In this document: positions 32,106-39,835 of the stretch, in pieces
Position numbering within the stretch: the stretch's first letter is position 1
Layout of the letters: each line of letters starts with the position of its first letter
NCBI GenBank assembly: GCA_047638695.1
Contig: JBLINY010000032.1
Location: 1 to 42,581, forward strand
Length of the DNA stretch: 42,581 bases
Source of the DNA: JAHECQ01 sp047638695
Lineage (GTDB): Bacteria > Actinomycetota > Acidimicrobiia > Acidimicrobiales > SZUA-35
Direction of reading: 5' to 3'
The notes under the pieces: generated by a model
Told to the model about the DNA's origin: nothing
What the model saw: the letters and a program-made list of their open reading frames with translations, nothing else
The model's database searches: none
Position numbers and translations under genes: made by a program

Positions 32106-34369
32106 GCATTCTCGGAAACAAGGTCGTTCGTCGGGAAGATCCTGAACTGCTGACCACAGGCGGGACCTACGTTGACGACCTCCGTCTCGACGACGTCGTG
32201 TACCTCACCTACGTCCGCTCGATAGCGGCTCATGCCAAGGTGGTCGGCGTTGATGTGAGCGAGGCCAAGGCAGCTCCCGGGGTGGTTGCGGTGTTCGACG
32301 CTGCAGACATAGCGGCGATGGGTAAGGCGCCGAACGTGCTGCCGATCTTCCGTGAGGAGATGCGTCGCCCGTTCATCAACAACGACGTCGTGCGGTACGT
32401 GGGTGAACCAATGGTTGCGGTATTGGCCGAGACCAGAGCGCAGGCCGTTGACGCGGCCGAACTCGTCGTCATTGATTACGACGTCCTTCCTGCTGTCATC
32501 GATCTCGAGGAATCGGCAACGGGCGAGGTGCTGTTGTTTCCCGATGTTGGCAGCAACGTCTTGAGTCGGATGGCGTCGGAGCAACAGGCCGACTTCACTG
32601 GCTGTGAAGTGGTTGTGAGCGAGCGAATCGTGAATCAGCGTCTGACCGCGGCGCCGATCGAGACCCGATCAGGAGCAGCCTGGTGGGGTGAAGACGGACG
32701 GCTGACCCACTATTCGGCATGCCAGGGAGCCCACCCAACCCGCGATCTCTTGGCCAAGATCTTTGAGCTCGAGACCGACCAGGTGCGAGTAGTCGTCCCC
32801 GATGTTGGTGGGGGATTCGGGGCCAAGTCCCGCACCTACCCCGAGGAGCTGATGCTGGGTTGGTACGCCCGCGAGATCGGGCGTCCCGTGACGTGGACCG
32901 AAACTCGCAGCGAGAACGTGATGGCCATGCCCCAAGGCCGCGGTCAGGTGCAAGACGCCAAGATTGGCGGCACTCGCGACGGTCTCATCACCGCCTACCA
33001 GCTCGATGTGTTTCAGGACGCTGGGGCTTACCCGATCATCGGTGCTGTCTTGGCCGGGATGACGCAGCGCATGCTGACGGGCACCTACGAGATCCGCAAC
33101 GTTGGCTTCAACGCCACGACGGTCGTCACCAACAAGGTTTCGACCACGGCGTATCGCGGTGCAGGACGTCCCGAGGCCGCGGTGGCCATCGAACGGATGA
33201 TTGATCGTTTCGCTGACGAGATCGGTATGGACCCGGCCGAGGTTCGGTTCAAAAATCTTGTGCCGCGATTTACCGAGCCTTATGTCACGGGCATCGGCAC
33301 AACGTACGACGTCGGTGACTATCCCGAGGCGTTGCGGCTCGCTATGGAGGCCATTGGCTATGAGGCTCTGCTGGGCCAACAGCAAGCTCGACGGGACCGG
33401 GGCGACCGCTCGTTGCTGGGAATCGGCATTGGCTCCTACGTAGAGATCACTGCCGGTGGACCGGGTGGCGAGTTCGGCTCGGTCGAGTTCGGAGCCGATG
33501 GCCGGGTCACGGTTGTCAGCGGAGCCACGCCGTACGGGCAGGGACACGACACGACGTGGGCGATGATCGTCTCCGATCGCACCGGCATCCCGATGGAGAT
33601 GATCGACGTGATCCACGGTGACACCGATGCGGTCATCCGCGGTGGTCTCACGGTTGGTTCTCGTTCCGTGCAGGTAGGTGGTTCGGCCATTGCGGCCGCC
33701 ACCACACAGCTGGTTGACGCGGCTCGACACAAGGCCGCCGATCTGCTCGAGGCCGCGGCCGGCGATGTTGTGCTCGAAGCAGATACCGCCGCGTTCCACG
33801 TCGTTGGCAGTCCGGCTGTGTCGGTTGGCTGGTCTGAGGTAGCGGCCGCTCTCGTCGATCCGCTTTATGAGTTCCACGACTTCACCGCCGAGATGCCGAC
33901 ATTCCCCTGCGGTGCCCACATCGCTGTTGTCGAAGTCGACCAGGACACCGGCGCCACCAAACTCATCCGCCTCGTCGCGGCTGATGACGCCGGTCGACTC
34001 CTCAACCCGCTGCTGGCCGAGGGCCAAGTGCACGGTGGGCTAGCCCAGGGTGTGGCTCAGGTGCTGATGGAGGAGATCGTCTATGACAATGACGGCAATC
34101 TGCTCACAGGCAACTTCATGGACTACTCGGTTATCTCGGCCGCCGAGCTCCCTTCGTTCGAAGTGGTGCACCTCGAGACACCCACGTGGGTGAACGAGCT
34201 CGGGGCCAAAGGCGTTGGGGAATCGGGCACCGTCGGTTCGATTCCCGCTGTCTACAACGCGGTTATCGATGCAGTGTCGCACCTCGGCGTGCATCACTTG
34301 CAGATGCCTTGTAGCCCAGAGCGGATCTGGCGTGCCCTCAACAGCACGGTTACTGAGGAAGCGAGCTAA
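32102..34369 (+). CDS. Molybdenum hydroxylase large subunit (XdhB/CoxL-like), orphan
   Basis: A 755-residue molybdopterin-cytosine-dinucleotide-binding subunit of the xanthine dehydrogenase family. Seen are the a/b hammerhead (LTTGGTYVDDL), the molybdenum-domain motif VGGGFGAK near residue 240, TTAYRGAGRPEA near residue 350 (not the AYxCSFR loop of true CO dehydrogenase), YGQGHDT near residue 480, and the catalytic Glu707 in GVGESGTVGS. Such enzymes hydroxylate N-heteroaromatic rings, aldehydes or benzoyl-type CoA compounds with water oxygen. The FAD-binding medium subunit and the [2Fe-2S] small subunit, normally adjacent, are absent from this window. GTG 32102 overlaps the quinone reductase stop. 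An electron-transfer partner must be elsewhere. Confidence 0.9.
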   Translation: MSILGNKVVRREDPELLTTGGTYVDDLRLDDVVYLTYVRSIAAHAKVVGVDVSEAKAAPGVVAVFDAADIAAMGKAPNVLPIFREEMRRPFINNDVVRYVGEPMVAVLAETRAQAVDAAELVVIDYDVLPAVIDLEESATGEVLLFPDVGSNVLSRMASEQQADFTGCEVVVSERIVNQRLTAAPIETRSGAAWWGEDGRLTHYSACQGAHPTRDLLAKIFELETDQVRVVVPDVGGGFGAKSRTYPEELMLGWYAREIGRPVTWTETRSENVMAMPQGRGQVQDAKIGGTRDGLITAYQLDVFQDAGAYPIIGAVLAGMTQRMLTGTYEIRNVGFNATTVVTNKVSTTAYRGAGRPEAAVAIERMIDRFADEIGMDPAEVRFKNLVPRFTEPYVTGIGTTYDVGDYPEALRLAMEAIGYEALLGQQQARRDRGDRSLLGIGIGSYVEITAGGPGGEFGSVEFGADGRVTVVSGATPYGQGHDTTWAMIVSDRTGIPMEMIDVIHGDTDAVIRGGLTVGSRSVQVGGSAIAAATTQLVDAARHKAADLLEAAAGDVVLEADTAAFHVVGSPAVSVGWSEVAAALVDPLYEFHDFTAEMPTFPCGAHIAVVEVDQDTGATKLIRLVAADDAGRLLNPLLAEGQVHGGLAQGVAQVLMEEIVYDNDGNLLTGNFMDYSVISAAELPSFEVVHLETPTWVNELGAKGVGESGTVGSIPAVYNAVIDAVSHLGVHHLQMPCSPERIWRALNSTVTEEAS

Positions 34370-34551
34370 TCAGGATCTCCGGCGCCAACATCGCCGCCCT
34401 TGTGCGAGACCGTTGGATCTTGCGTTGAGCTTCGGTGTGGAAGGCCACGTTCTATCTGCTCAGGTTCGTTGCCGACTCATTCTGGCTGCATATCGCATAC
34501 CTCGACAGTCCGTATTTCCCCTGCTTCCCAGAACCGGGGATCATCGATGGC

Positions 34552-35250
34552 ATGACGACGAATCCGAACGCCCGAAACCGCCATGTGGTGATCCGACGCG
34601 TTGAACGGCCCCCGCTCCAGGTGGTCGACGCGCTCGCACCAATTGGTACGGCGACGGTGCACGAGGCCGTCGGCCGGCGGGGATACGTAGGCCACGACAT
34701 CACTCCGATCCAACAGGGAACTCGTATTGCTGGCCCGGCCGTGACCGTGCTCAGCCATCCGGGAGACAACATGATGATTCATGCCGCCGTCGAGGTGTGT
34801 CAGGCAGGAGACGTGCTGGTGGTGGTCAACACGGCGCCGTCGACGCATGGCATGTTTGGTGATCTGCTGGCCACATCCCTGATGGCCCGCGGTGTCCGCG
34901 GGTTGGTGCTTGATGCTGGGGTGCGCGACACCCAAGACCTGCGGGTGATGGGGTTTCCCGTGTGGAGTCGCTACGTGTCGTGTCAGGGAACGGTGAAGGC
35001 AACTCCAGGGTCGGTCAACGTGCCCGTCGTCCTCGGAGGCATAACGATCAATCCTGGCGACGTGGTGTGCGCCGACGATGACGGGGTCACCGTCGTAGCG
35101 AGAGAAGAAGCCGCTTGGGCGTTGGAGAAGTCACAGGAGCGTCTGGTGAAAGAGGAAGAAACCCGTGGTCGACTGGAAGCGGGTGAGCTTGGCGTTGACT
35201 TCTATGGCCTTCGTCAGAAGATCATCGACCTCGGTGTTGAGTACATCTGA
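34552..35250 (+). CDS. ligK: 4-carboxy-4-hydroxy-2-oxoadipate aldolase (LigK/ProA type)
   Basis: A 232-residue RraA-fold aldolase very close in motif content to LigK: TATVHEAVGRRG near residue 33, PGDNMMIHAAVE near residue 72, the active-site segment LVLDAGVRD near residue 120, QGTVKATPGSVNVPVV near residue 147 and the GDVVCADDDGVTVV strand, then a charged C-terminal helix ending ELGVDFYGLRQK. LigK cleaves 4-carboxy-4-hydroxy-2-oxoadipate to pyruvate and oxaloacetate, the last step of protocatechuate 4,5-cleavage (and of gallate degradation). LigA and LigB follow 1.3 kb away, which supports the call. The start ATG 34552 fits family length; the 182-base gap before it shows no clear promoter. 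Confidence 0.85.
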   Translation: MTTNPNARNRHVVIRRVERPPLQVVDALAPIGTATVHEAVGRRGYVGHDITPIQQGTRIAGPAVTVLSHPGDNMMIHAAVEVCQAGDVLVVVNTAPSTHGMFGDLLATSLMARGVRGLVLDAGVRDTQDLRVMGFPVWSRYVSCQGTVKATPGSVNVPVVLGGITINPGDVVCADDDGVTVVAREEAAWALEKSQERLVKEEETRGRLEAGELGVDFYGLRQKIIDLGVEYI

Positions 35251-35343
35251 CGAAGACAAGACGCGGCCTTTCGGACGGTGAGCAAGCGACCGATCCTCTC
35301 CTACGACGGGAAGATCTCGCCGCTACACATCAGGAGCTGACGC

Positions 35344-36494
35344 ATGAGCACCCAGGAACGAAAACCGAGGATTCTCTGCGTCGATGACGAGCCTGAGCTG
35401 CTTCAGGGACTCAAACTGCAGCTGCGCAAGGTGGCGACGGTTGAGCTTGCAGAACGGGGCTAAGCCGGGCTCGATCTCATCGAGGCCAATGGTCCGTTCG
35501 ACATCGTGATCTCGGACATGCGAATGCCCGAAATGAATGGGGCCGAGTTCTTGGCCCGCGTGAGCGAACGACGGCCTAAGACCCAACGCATCTTGCTGAG
35601 CGGCCAAGCGGATCTTGATTCGACGGTCGCTGCGGTGAACGAAGGCGGAATATTTCGATTCCTGCTGAAGCCATGTTCGAAGGAGAAGTTGGTCGACGCC
35701 ATCACCGCGGCCTTCGAAATCTCACAGCTAAGAGAGGTCGAGACACACCTGTTGGAGGGCACGCTTCAGGGTGCCTTGGGGATTCTCAGCGAGATTTTGG
35801 CCATCGTGAGTCCGCCCGCCTTTCAGAGCACGAGACGTATCGAATCAATCATCGATCAACTCGTCGTCTCACTCGCACTTCCTGACGGATGGCAATTCAG
35901 AGTCGCGGCGACGCTCTCCCAGGTGGGGTGTGTCGCCGTTCCGGTGGCGATCCTCGATCGCGTTGCATCTGGTGAGAAACTCGACGAGGCCGACGCCGAG
36001 GTTTTCGCTGGTCACGTCACACTGGCGAACCAGCTCGTTGGCCGCATCCCGCGTCTCGAGAACGTGTCGTCGATGATCCTGGGACACCTGGAACCAACCA
36101 ACGTTGACCCCTCCAACCTCCAACGAGCTGGGATGCCACCCTGCTTGGAGCCGAGCTTCTGCGCGCCGCTACCGAACTTGATCGGAGCCTGACCCAAGGC
36201 GGCACCAAGAGCTCGGCCATCAAAGACCTCGTGAAGGCGGGCACGACGCCTGGGCCTATCTTGACCGCCCTGCATACCATCACTCTTGACCAGGTCGATC
36301 GAGTGATGATGTCGCTCCCTGTCATCAAGCTCGGGCGCGGCATGCTGCTGTACGAAGACGTTTTGAGCTCCGACGGTGCGATTCTGGCGAAGGCGGGGAC
36401 CGAGCTGACGTCGTCGCTGGTGCACCGGCTACGTAACTTCGCTTCAGGCGCAGGAGTCGTTGAACCCGTCGTCGTCCTGTCGCAAGTCGCCTAG
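35344..36494 (+). pseudogene. Response regulator with HD-like output domain, interrupted
   Basis: ATG 35344 with AGGAG ahead begins a receiver domain: acidic pair in VDDE (codons 14-16), then TAA at 35461-35463 (codon 40), after which the same frame resumes with the phospho-acceptor Asp in ISDMRMP, switch Ser in LLSGQ and Lys in LLKPC. A linker helix leads to a degenerate HD-type domain (LANQLVGRIPRLENVSSMIL). Around 36090-36132 the frame shifts by one; the other frame continues as DATLLGAELLRAATELDRS and runs to 36494 with a typical small C-terminal domain (RGMLLYEDVLSSDG). So two lesions split one ~380-residue protein. The TAA could derive from GAA by one change. Without them it would be the partner of the H-NOX kinase. 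Confidence 0.8.
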
Positions 36495-36533
36495 CCTGGC
36501 CTCCTCTCAGGTGGGCCGCGCTGGTGCGAGCGA

Positions 36534-37391
36534 CTAGGTCTCTTCGAGAACGAGGTGGCCAACAGCCGTATTGCTCGCGGGCACGTGGTAAAAGCGGTGC
36601 CGCTGCGCTGGCGGGTCGCCGCCGGCAAGATCGGCAAGGGCGCCGCGAGCAACAAACCACATCACCAATTCGATGCCCTCCGATCCTGCTTCTCGCACGT
36701 AGTCGATGTGCGGAGTGGCGGCGAGACCCTCGGGATCGGTGACCAGCCGGTCAAGAAAGTCGTTGTCGAACGCGCTGTTGATGAGCCCAGCCCGCGGACC
36801 TTGGAGCTGATGGCTCATGCCGCCCGTGCCCCAGATCTGAACGTTGAGATCATCGTCGAAGCTCTCGACAGCCCGTCGAACGGCCTTACCCAGCTCGAGA
36901 CAACGACGACCCGACGGGACGGGGTACTGGACGACGTTCACGGCGATTGGAATCACCGGACACGGCCAAGCCTCCGGCTGGCCGAACATGAGTGACAGCG
37001 GCACGGTGAGTCCGTGATCGACGGGAAGCTTGTTTACGATCGTGAGGTCAAAATCCTGTTGAATCACCGACTGAGCGATGTGCGAGGCCAACTCAGGGTG
37101 GCCAACGACATCGGGCACAGGTCGGGGCCCCCAACCCTCATCGGCTACCGGGAAATTGGCCGCCGTGCCGATGGCGAAGGTGGGGATGAAGTCCTGACTG
37201 AAAGCCGTTGCGTGATCGTTGTACACAAGGATCACCACATCAGGTGTGTTGTCGGCCATCCACTGCCGGGATGGTTGGTAACCCTCGAAGAGCGGTCGCC
37301 AATAGGGCTCGTCGGTGAGGCCGTGGTCCATGGCCGTGCCGATGGCTGGCACATGCGAGGTGAAGACGCCGGCGCGAAGGGTTGCGCTCAT
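36534..37391 (-). CDS. ligB: Protocatechuate 4,5-dioxygenase beta subunit
   Basis: A 285-residue catalytic subunit of class III extradiol dioxygenase. By position and motif it keeps all residues known from Sphingobium LigB: iron ligands His13 (TSHVPAIG), His60 (YNDHATAF) and Glu241 (GIELVMWF) and the base His194 (GGMSHQLQG), with His126 in VDHG. It opens protocatechuate between carbons 4 and 5 to give 4-carboxy-2-hydroxymuconate semialdehyde; gallate or a related catechol acid is also possible. Its start overlaps the ligA stop as ATGA. It is read opposite to the surrounding H-NOX module genes and ends convergent to the broken response regulator. Confidence 0.9.
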   Translation of the reverse strand: MSATLRAGVFTSHVPAIGTAMDHGLTDEPYWRPLFEGYQPSRQWMADNTPDVVILVYNDHATAFSQDFIPTFAIGTAANFPVADEGWGPRPVPDVVGHPELASHIAQSVIQQDFDLTIVNKLPVDHGLTVPLSLMFGQPEAWPCPVIPIAVNVVQYPVPSGRRCLELGKAVRRAVESFDDDLNVQIWGTGGMSHQLQGPRAGLINSAFDNDFLDRLVTDPEGLAATPHIDYVREAGSEGIELVMWFVARGALADLAGGDPPAQRHRFYHVPASNTAVGHLVLEET

Positions 37392-37798
37392 GCTTGGCTC
37401 TCGTCTGCTGATATCGCTTGGTCGAGGTAGCGATTGCCCTCGACCGACCGGCCACCACCAACCATCATCGCCCGGTAGTCGTCTTCACTCATGCCCGTCA
37501 TCGACCCGGCGATCTTCTGGAAGCTCCATCCGTCAGTGGCCCCGATCTTGGCAAGGAAATAGATATTTCCCCCGAGGCTGATCAGACGATTGAAGTCTCG
37601 ATCGATTACGCCCTGCTTTTGATCCTCGCTCATCGGCCACTCGTCGAGGTAGACCCGCTCGTCCGACCGGAACCGGTCGCGATTATCGGAATCCATCAGC
37701 GACATACAGAACTGATTGAGCGGATAACCGGCTCGTGACTGGTCGCCGTCGAAGATGGTGGTGCCGGGCACGTCGAGATAGGGCTTGTCGAGTCCCAT
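37388..37798 (-). CDS. ligA: Protocatechuate 4,5-dioxygenase alpha subunit
   Basis: A 136-residue small subunit. Helical LigA features include GYPLNQFCMSLMD near residue 24, RFRSDERVYLDEW and MSEDQKQGVIDRDFNRLISLGGNIYF near residue 55, the GATDGWSFQKIAGSMTGMSEDDYR segment near residue 90 and a GGGRSVEGNRY tail. LigA covers the active site of LigB and contributes to substrate binding. The ribosome-binding site AAGGAG is 7 bases before ATG 37798. It is the first gene of the ligAB unit and is divergent from H-NOX over 146 bases. No ligC, ligI or ligJ gene of recognisable type is adjacent. Confidence 0.9.
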   Translation of the reverse strand: MGLDKPYLDVPGTTIFDGDQSRAGYPLNQFCMSLMDSDNRDRFRSDERVYLDEWPMSEDQKQGVIDRDFNRLISLGGNIYFLAKIGATDGWSFQKIAGSMTGMSEDDYRAMMVGGGRSVEGNRYLDQAISADESQA

Positions 37799-37944
37799 TT
37801 ACCGCTCCTTGGTCGATGGTTGAGACGTCTGCATCGAAGCCGTCGGGGTAGACGGTACTCAGTGTTCGGCGCCCGAGCAGCCTCACAGTCGGTGGCGCAC
37901 CGGTCGATACTTGGCAGAGGGATACCCACCTGAGGAGAAACATC
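37799..37944. promoter_or_regulatory. Divergent promoter region between ligA and H-NOX genes
   Basis: The 146 bases must serve both directions. Towards ligA, TACCGT (minus strand, near 37851-37856) is a TANNNT candidate and AAGGAG the ribosome-binding site. Towards H-NOX, GATACT near 37909 is a possible -10 and GAGGAG at 37932-37937 precedes GTG 37945. A short dyad CGGTG-GCG-CACCG lies around 37893-37905 between the two. Assignments are by consensus only. Confidence 0.4.
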
Positions 37945-38523
37945 GTGAAGGGTGCAATCTTCAAGGCCTTCGAGCATTTCGTCGTTGACAACTACGGCGA
38001 GGACACGTGGGAAGACATCTATGACGCGACCGGGCTCGAGACGGTCGAGCCATTCGTCGGACCGGGGACCTACCCGGCAACCGACCTCCTCGCTCTGGTC
38101 ACAACCACCATCGGCGCCCTAGGAATCTCCCTGGACGATGCGCTTCGCGCCTTTGGTCGCCATGCCTTCCCAGGCCTGGCCAGGTCAGTAGCCAGCTTGA
38201 TGGAGGGTCTCGACGATCCTCATGCTTTCCTGCTTAGCCTGGAGTCGTTGATCCATACCGAGGTCCGCAAGCTCGATCCCGATGCCTCATCAGCTCGGTT
38301 CAGCCTCGTCGAGGACACGCCGGAGGCAATTGTTCTTCGGTACGAATCGCCGTACGGACTTTTCGCACTGGTTGAGGGGTTCTTCGATGGATTGGCCGAC
38401 TGGTACCACACCACCCTCCGGTACGAACTGATTTCTACCGAGGGCACCAACGCCACCTTCCGCGTTCACTTCCTGGATTCGAATAGCTCGCTGGTTGCTG
38501 CGGCCCAACGAGCAAATGACTAA
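37945..38523 (+). CDS. H-NOX (heme NO/O2-binding) sensor protein
   Basis: A 192-residue stand-alone HNOB domain. It starts MKGAIFKAFEHFV, has FGRHAFPGLA near residue 70, and the proximal heme His is His104 in SLIHTEVRKL. In characterised H-NOX proteins a YxSxR motif holds the heme propionates; here Tyr133 and Ser135 remain but the Arg is Tyr137 (YESPYGL). The Pro that distorts the heme in the Thermoanaerobacter protein (Pro115) is also not present (DASSARF). H-NOX proteins bind NO (some also O2) and regulate an associated histidine kinase. The kinase start lies inside its last codons (ATGACTAA), the usual partnership. GTG 37945 is preceded by GAGGAG. The fold is sure; heme affinity may be altered. 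Confidence 0.88.
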   Translation: MKGAIFKAFEHFVVDNYGEDTWEDIYDATGLETVEPFVGPGTYPATDLLALVTTTIGALGISLDDALRAFGRHAFPGLARSVASLMEGLDDPHAFLLSLESLIHTEVRKLDPDASSARFSLVEDTPEAIVLRYESPYGLFALVEGFFDGLADWYHTTLRYELISTEGTNATFRVHFLDSNSSLVAAAQRAND

Positions 38524-39835
38524 CACTCCGGACGGCACTCAGACGGTCGCTCGACTCGAACGCCGCCTGGCGCGAGTCAAAGAGGAGAACCGCATTCTCG
38601 AATCGATGATCGAGGAGAAGACGCGCTCGCTCTAGCTGGCCCAGCAGGAGCTGCTCTCGAGCAAACTGCACCTCGAAAGTGTGCTGACCAGCATGGAGGC
38701 CGCAATAATCATCACAGACCGGTCGGGAGTCATCACCTCGGTTGGTGGTGGTGCGACGAGGTTGACAGGCCAAAACGAAGAGTTCCTCATCGGTCTGTCG
38801 GTGTTCGACGTGATCGGTCTCGAGCCGGACGACCTTGGCTCGGACCCTGTTGACGGGCTCTGCCAGTCCGAATGGGAGACGGAGCTGACCACACCATCGC
38901 CTCCTGTTCCTGTGTTTCTGACGGTGTCGCCTCTGCGGCTTGACGAAGGCGATTCGGCCGGGCTGGTGTGCAGCGCCACCGACATCACCCAGCGTCGAAG
39001 TCTTGAGGTTGAACTACGGCATGCGCAGCGGCTCGAATCGATTGGCCAGTTAGCGGCCGGAGTGGCCCACGAGATCAACACACCGGTGCAGTTCGTTGGC
39101 GACAGTGTCAGCTTTCTCGGTGACGTACTTCAGGACCTTCTGGGCCTGGTTGACGATCACCGGCCCCTGCGTGCGGCCGTCAGCGGCGACGAACGATTCG
39201 ACGAACTCGCTCGCGAGTTGCAGGAGAAGGAAGACGAGATAGATGTCGAGTTCGTCCGACTTGAAACACCCCAGGCAGTGACTCGGACCTTGGACGGCAT
39301 CGGCCGCGTGGCTGCCATCATCAGCGCGCTTAAGCAGTTCTCACATCCCGGTGGTGACACTATGGCTCCGGCGACCATCAACGAGATCATCGAGAACACG
39401 CTCACGGTCAGCCGAAGCGAATACCGGTGCGTCGCCGAGGTCCACACCGAACTGGCAGCGGTCAACGAAGTCTTTGCTGACAGCGGCGACCTCGGCCAGG
39501 TGTTCATCAATCTTGTGGTCAACGCCGCTCACGCTATTGCTGACGTGACCGTCGAGACCGATTCGTTGGGCTCGATCACGGTCACTTCGCACGACCACGA
39601 AGGTGGCGTACTGGTACGTGTTGCCGATACCGGCGGCGGTATTCCGCTCCACGTCCAACCGTTCATCTTCGACCCCTTCTATACCACCAAAGAACCAGGC
39701 AGAGGAACGGGTCAGGGCCTCTCCATCGCCCGTAACGTCGTGGTGAACCGGCACAACGGTCGCCTGAGTTTCACCGTCCAAGAGAACATCGGGACCACGT
39801 TCGACATGTGGTTGCCGCTCAGGGGTTTCGAGTGA
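38516..39835 (+). CDS. H-NOX-associated PAS histidine kinase with an in-frame amber codon
   Basis: Reading from ATG 38516, 39 codons form a charged coiled coil (ARLERRLARVKEEN) and end at TAG 38633-38635; the same frame then continues uninterrupted to 39835. Downstream are the rest of the coiled coil (LAQQELLSS), a PAS domain (about codons 55-155), the dimerisation helix with His185 in VAHEINTP, the N box INLVVNAAHAI, the G1 box DTGGGIP and the G2 loop TGQGLSIARN. All kinase motifs are intact. If TAG is real, a shorter kinase could start at GTG 38681 or ATG 38693, retaining PAS and catalytic parts but losing the signal helix. Length without the stop is 439 codons. It is coupled to H-NOX upstream and to the HDOD regulator downstream (GTGA). 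Confidence 0.8.

Noticed and set aside
32669..34033. 454-residue minus-strand frame opposite the molybdenum hydroxylase
   Set aside because: No recognisable domain and fully covered by a gene with intact cofactor motifs.
32102..34369. Aerobic carbon monoxide dehydrogenase large subunit
   Set aside because: The active-site loop reads AYRGAGR, not the AYxCSFR motif of CO-oxidising CoxL, and the small and medium subunits are missing.
35461..38635. Stop codon recoding (readthrough or an alternative genetic code) to explain the interrupted regulator and kinase
   Set aside because: The two stops differ (TAA and TAG), both codons are used as ordinary stops elsewhere in the window, and the regulator also has a frameshift.
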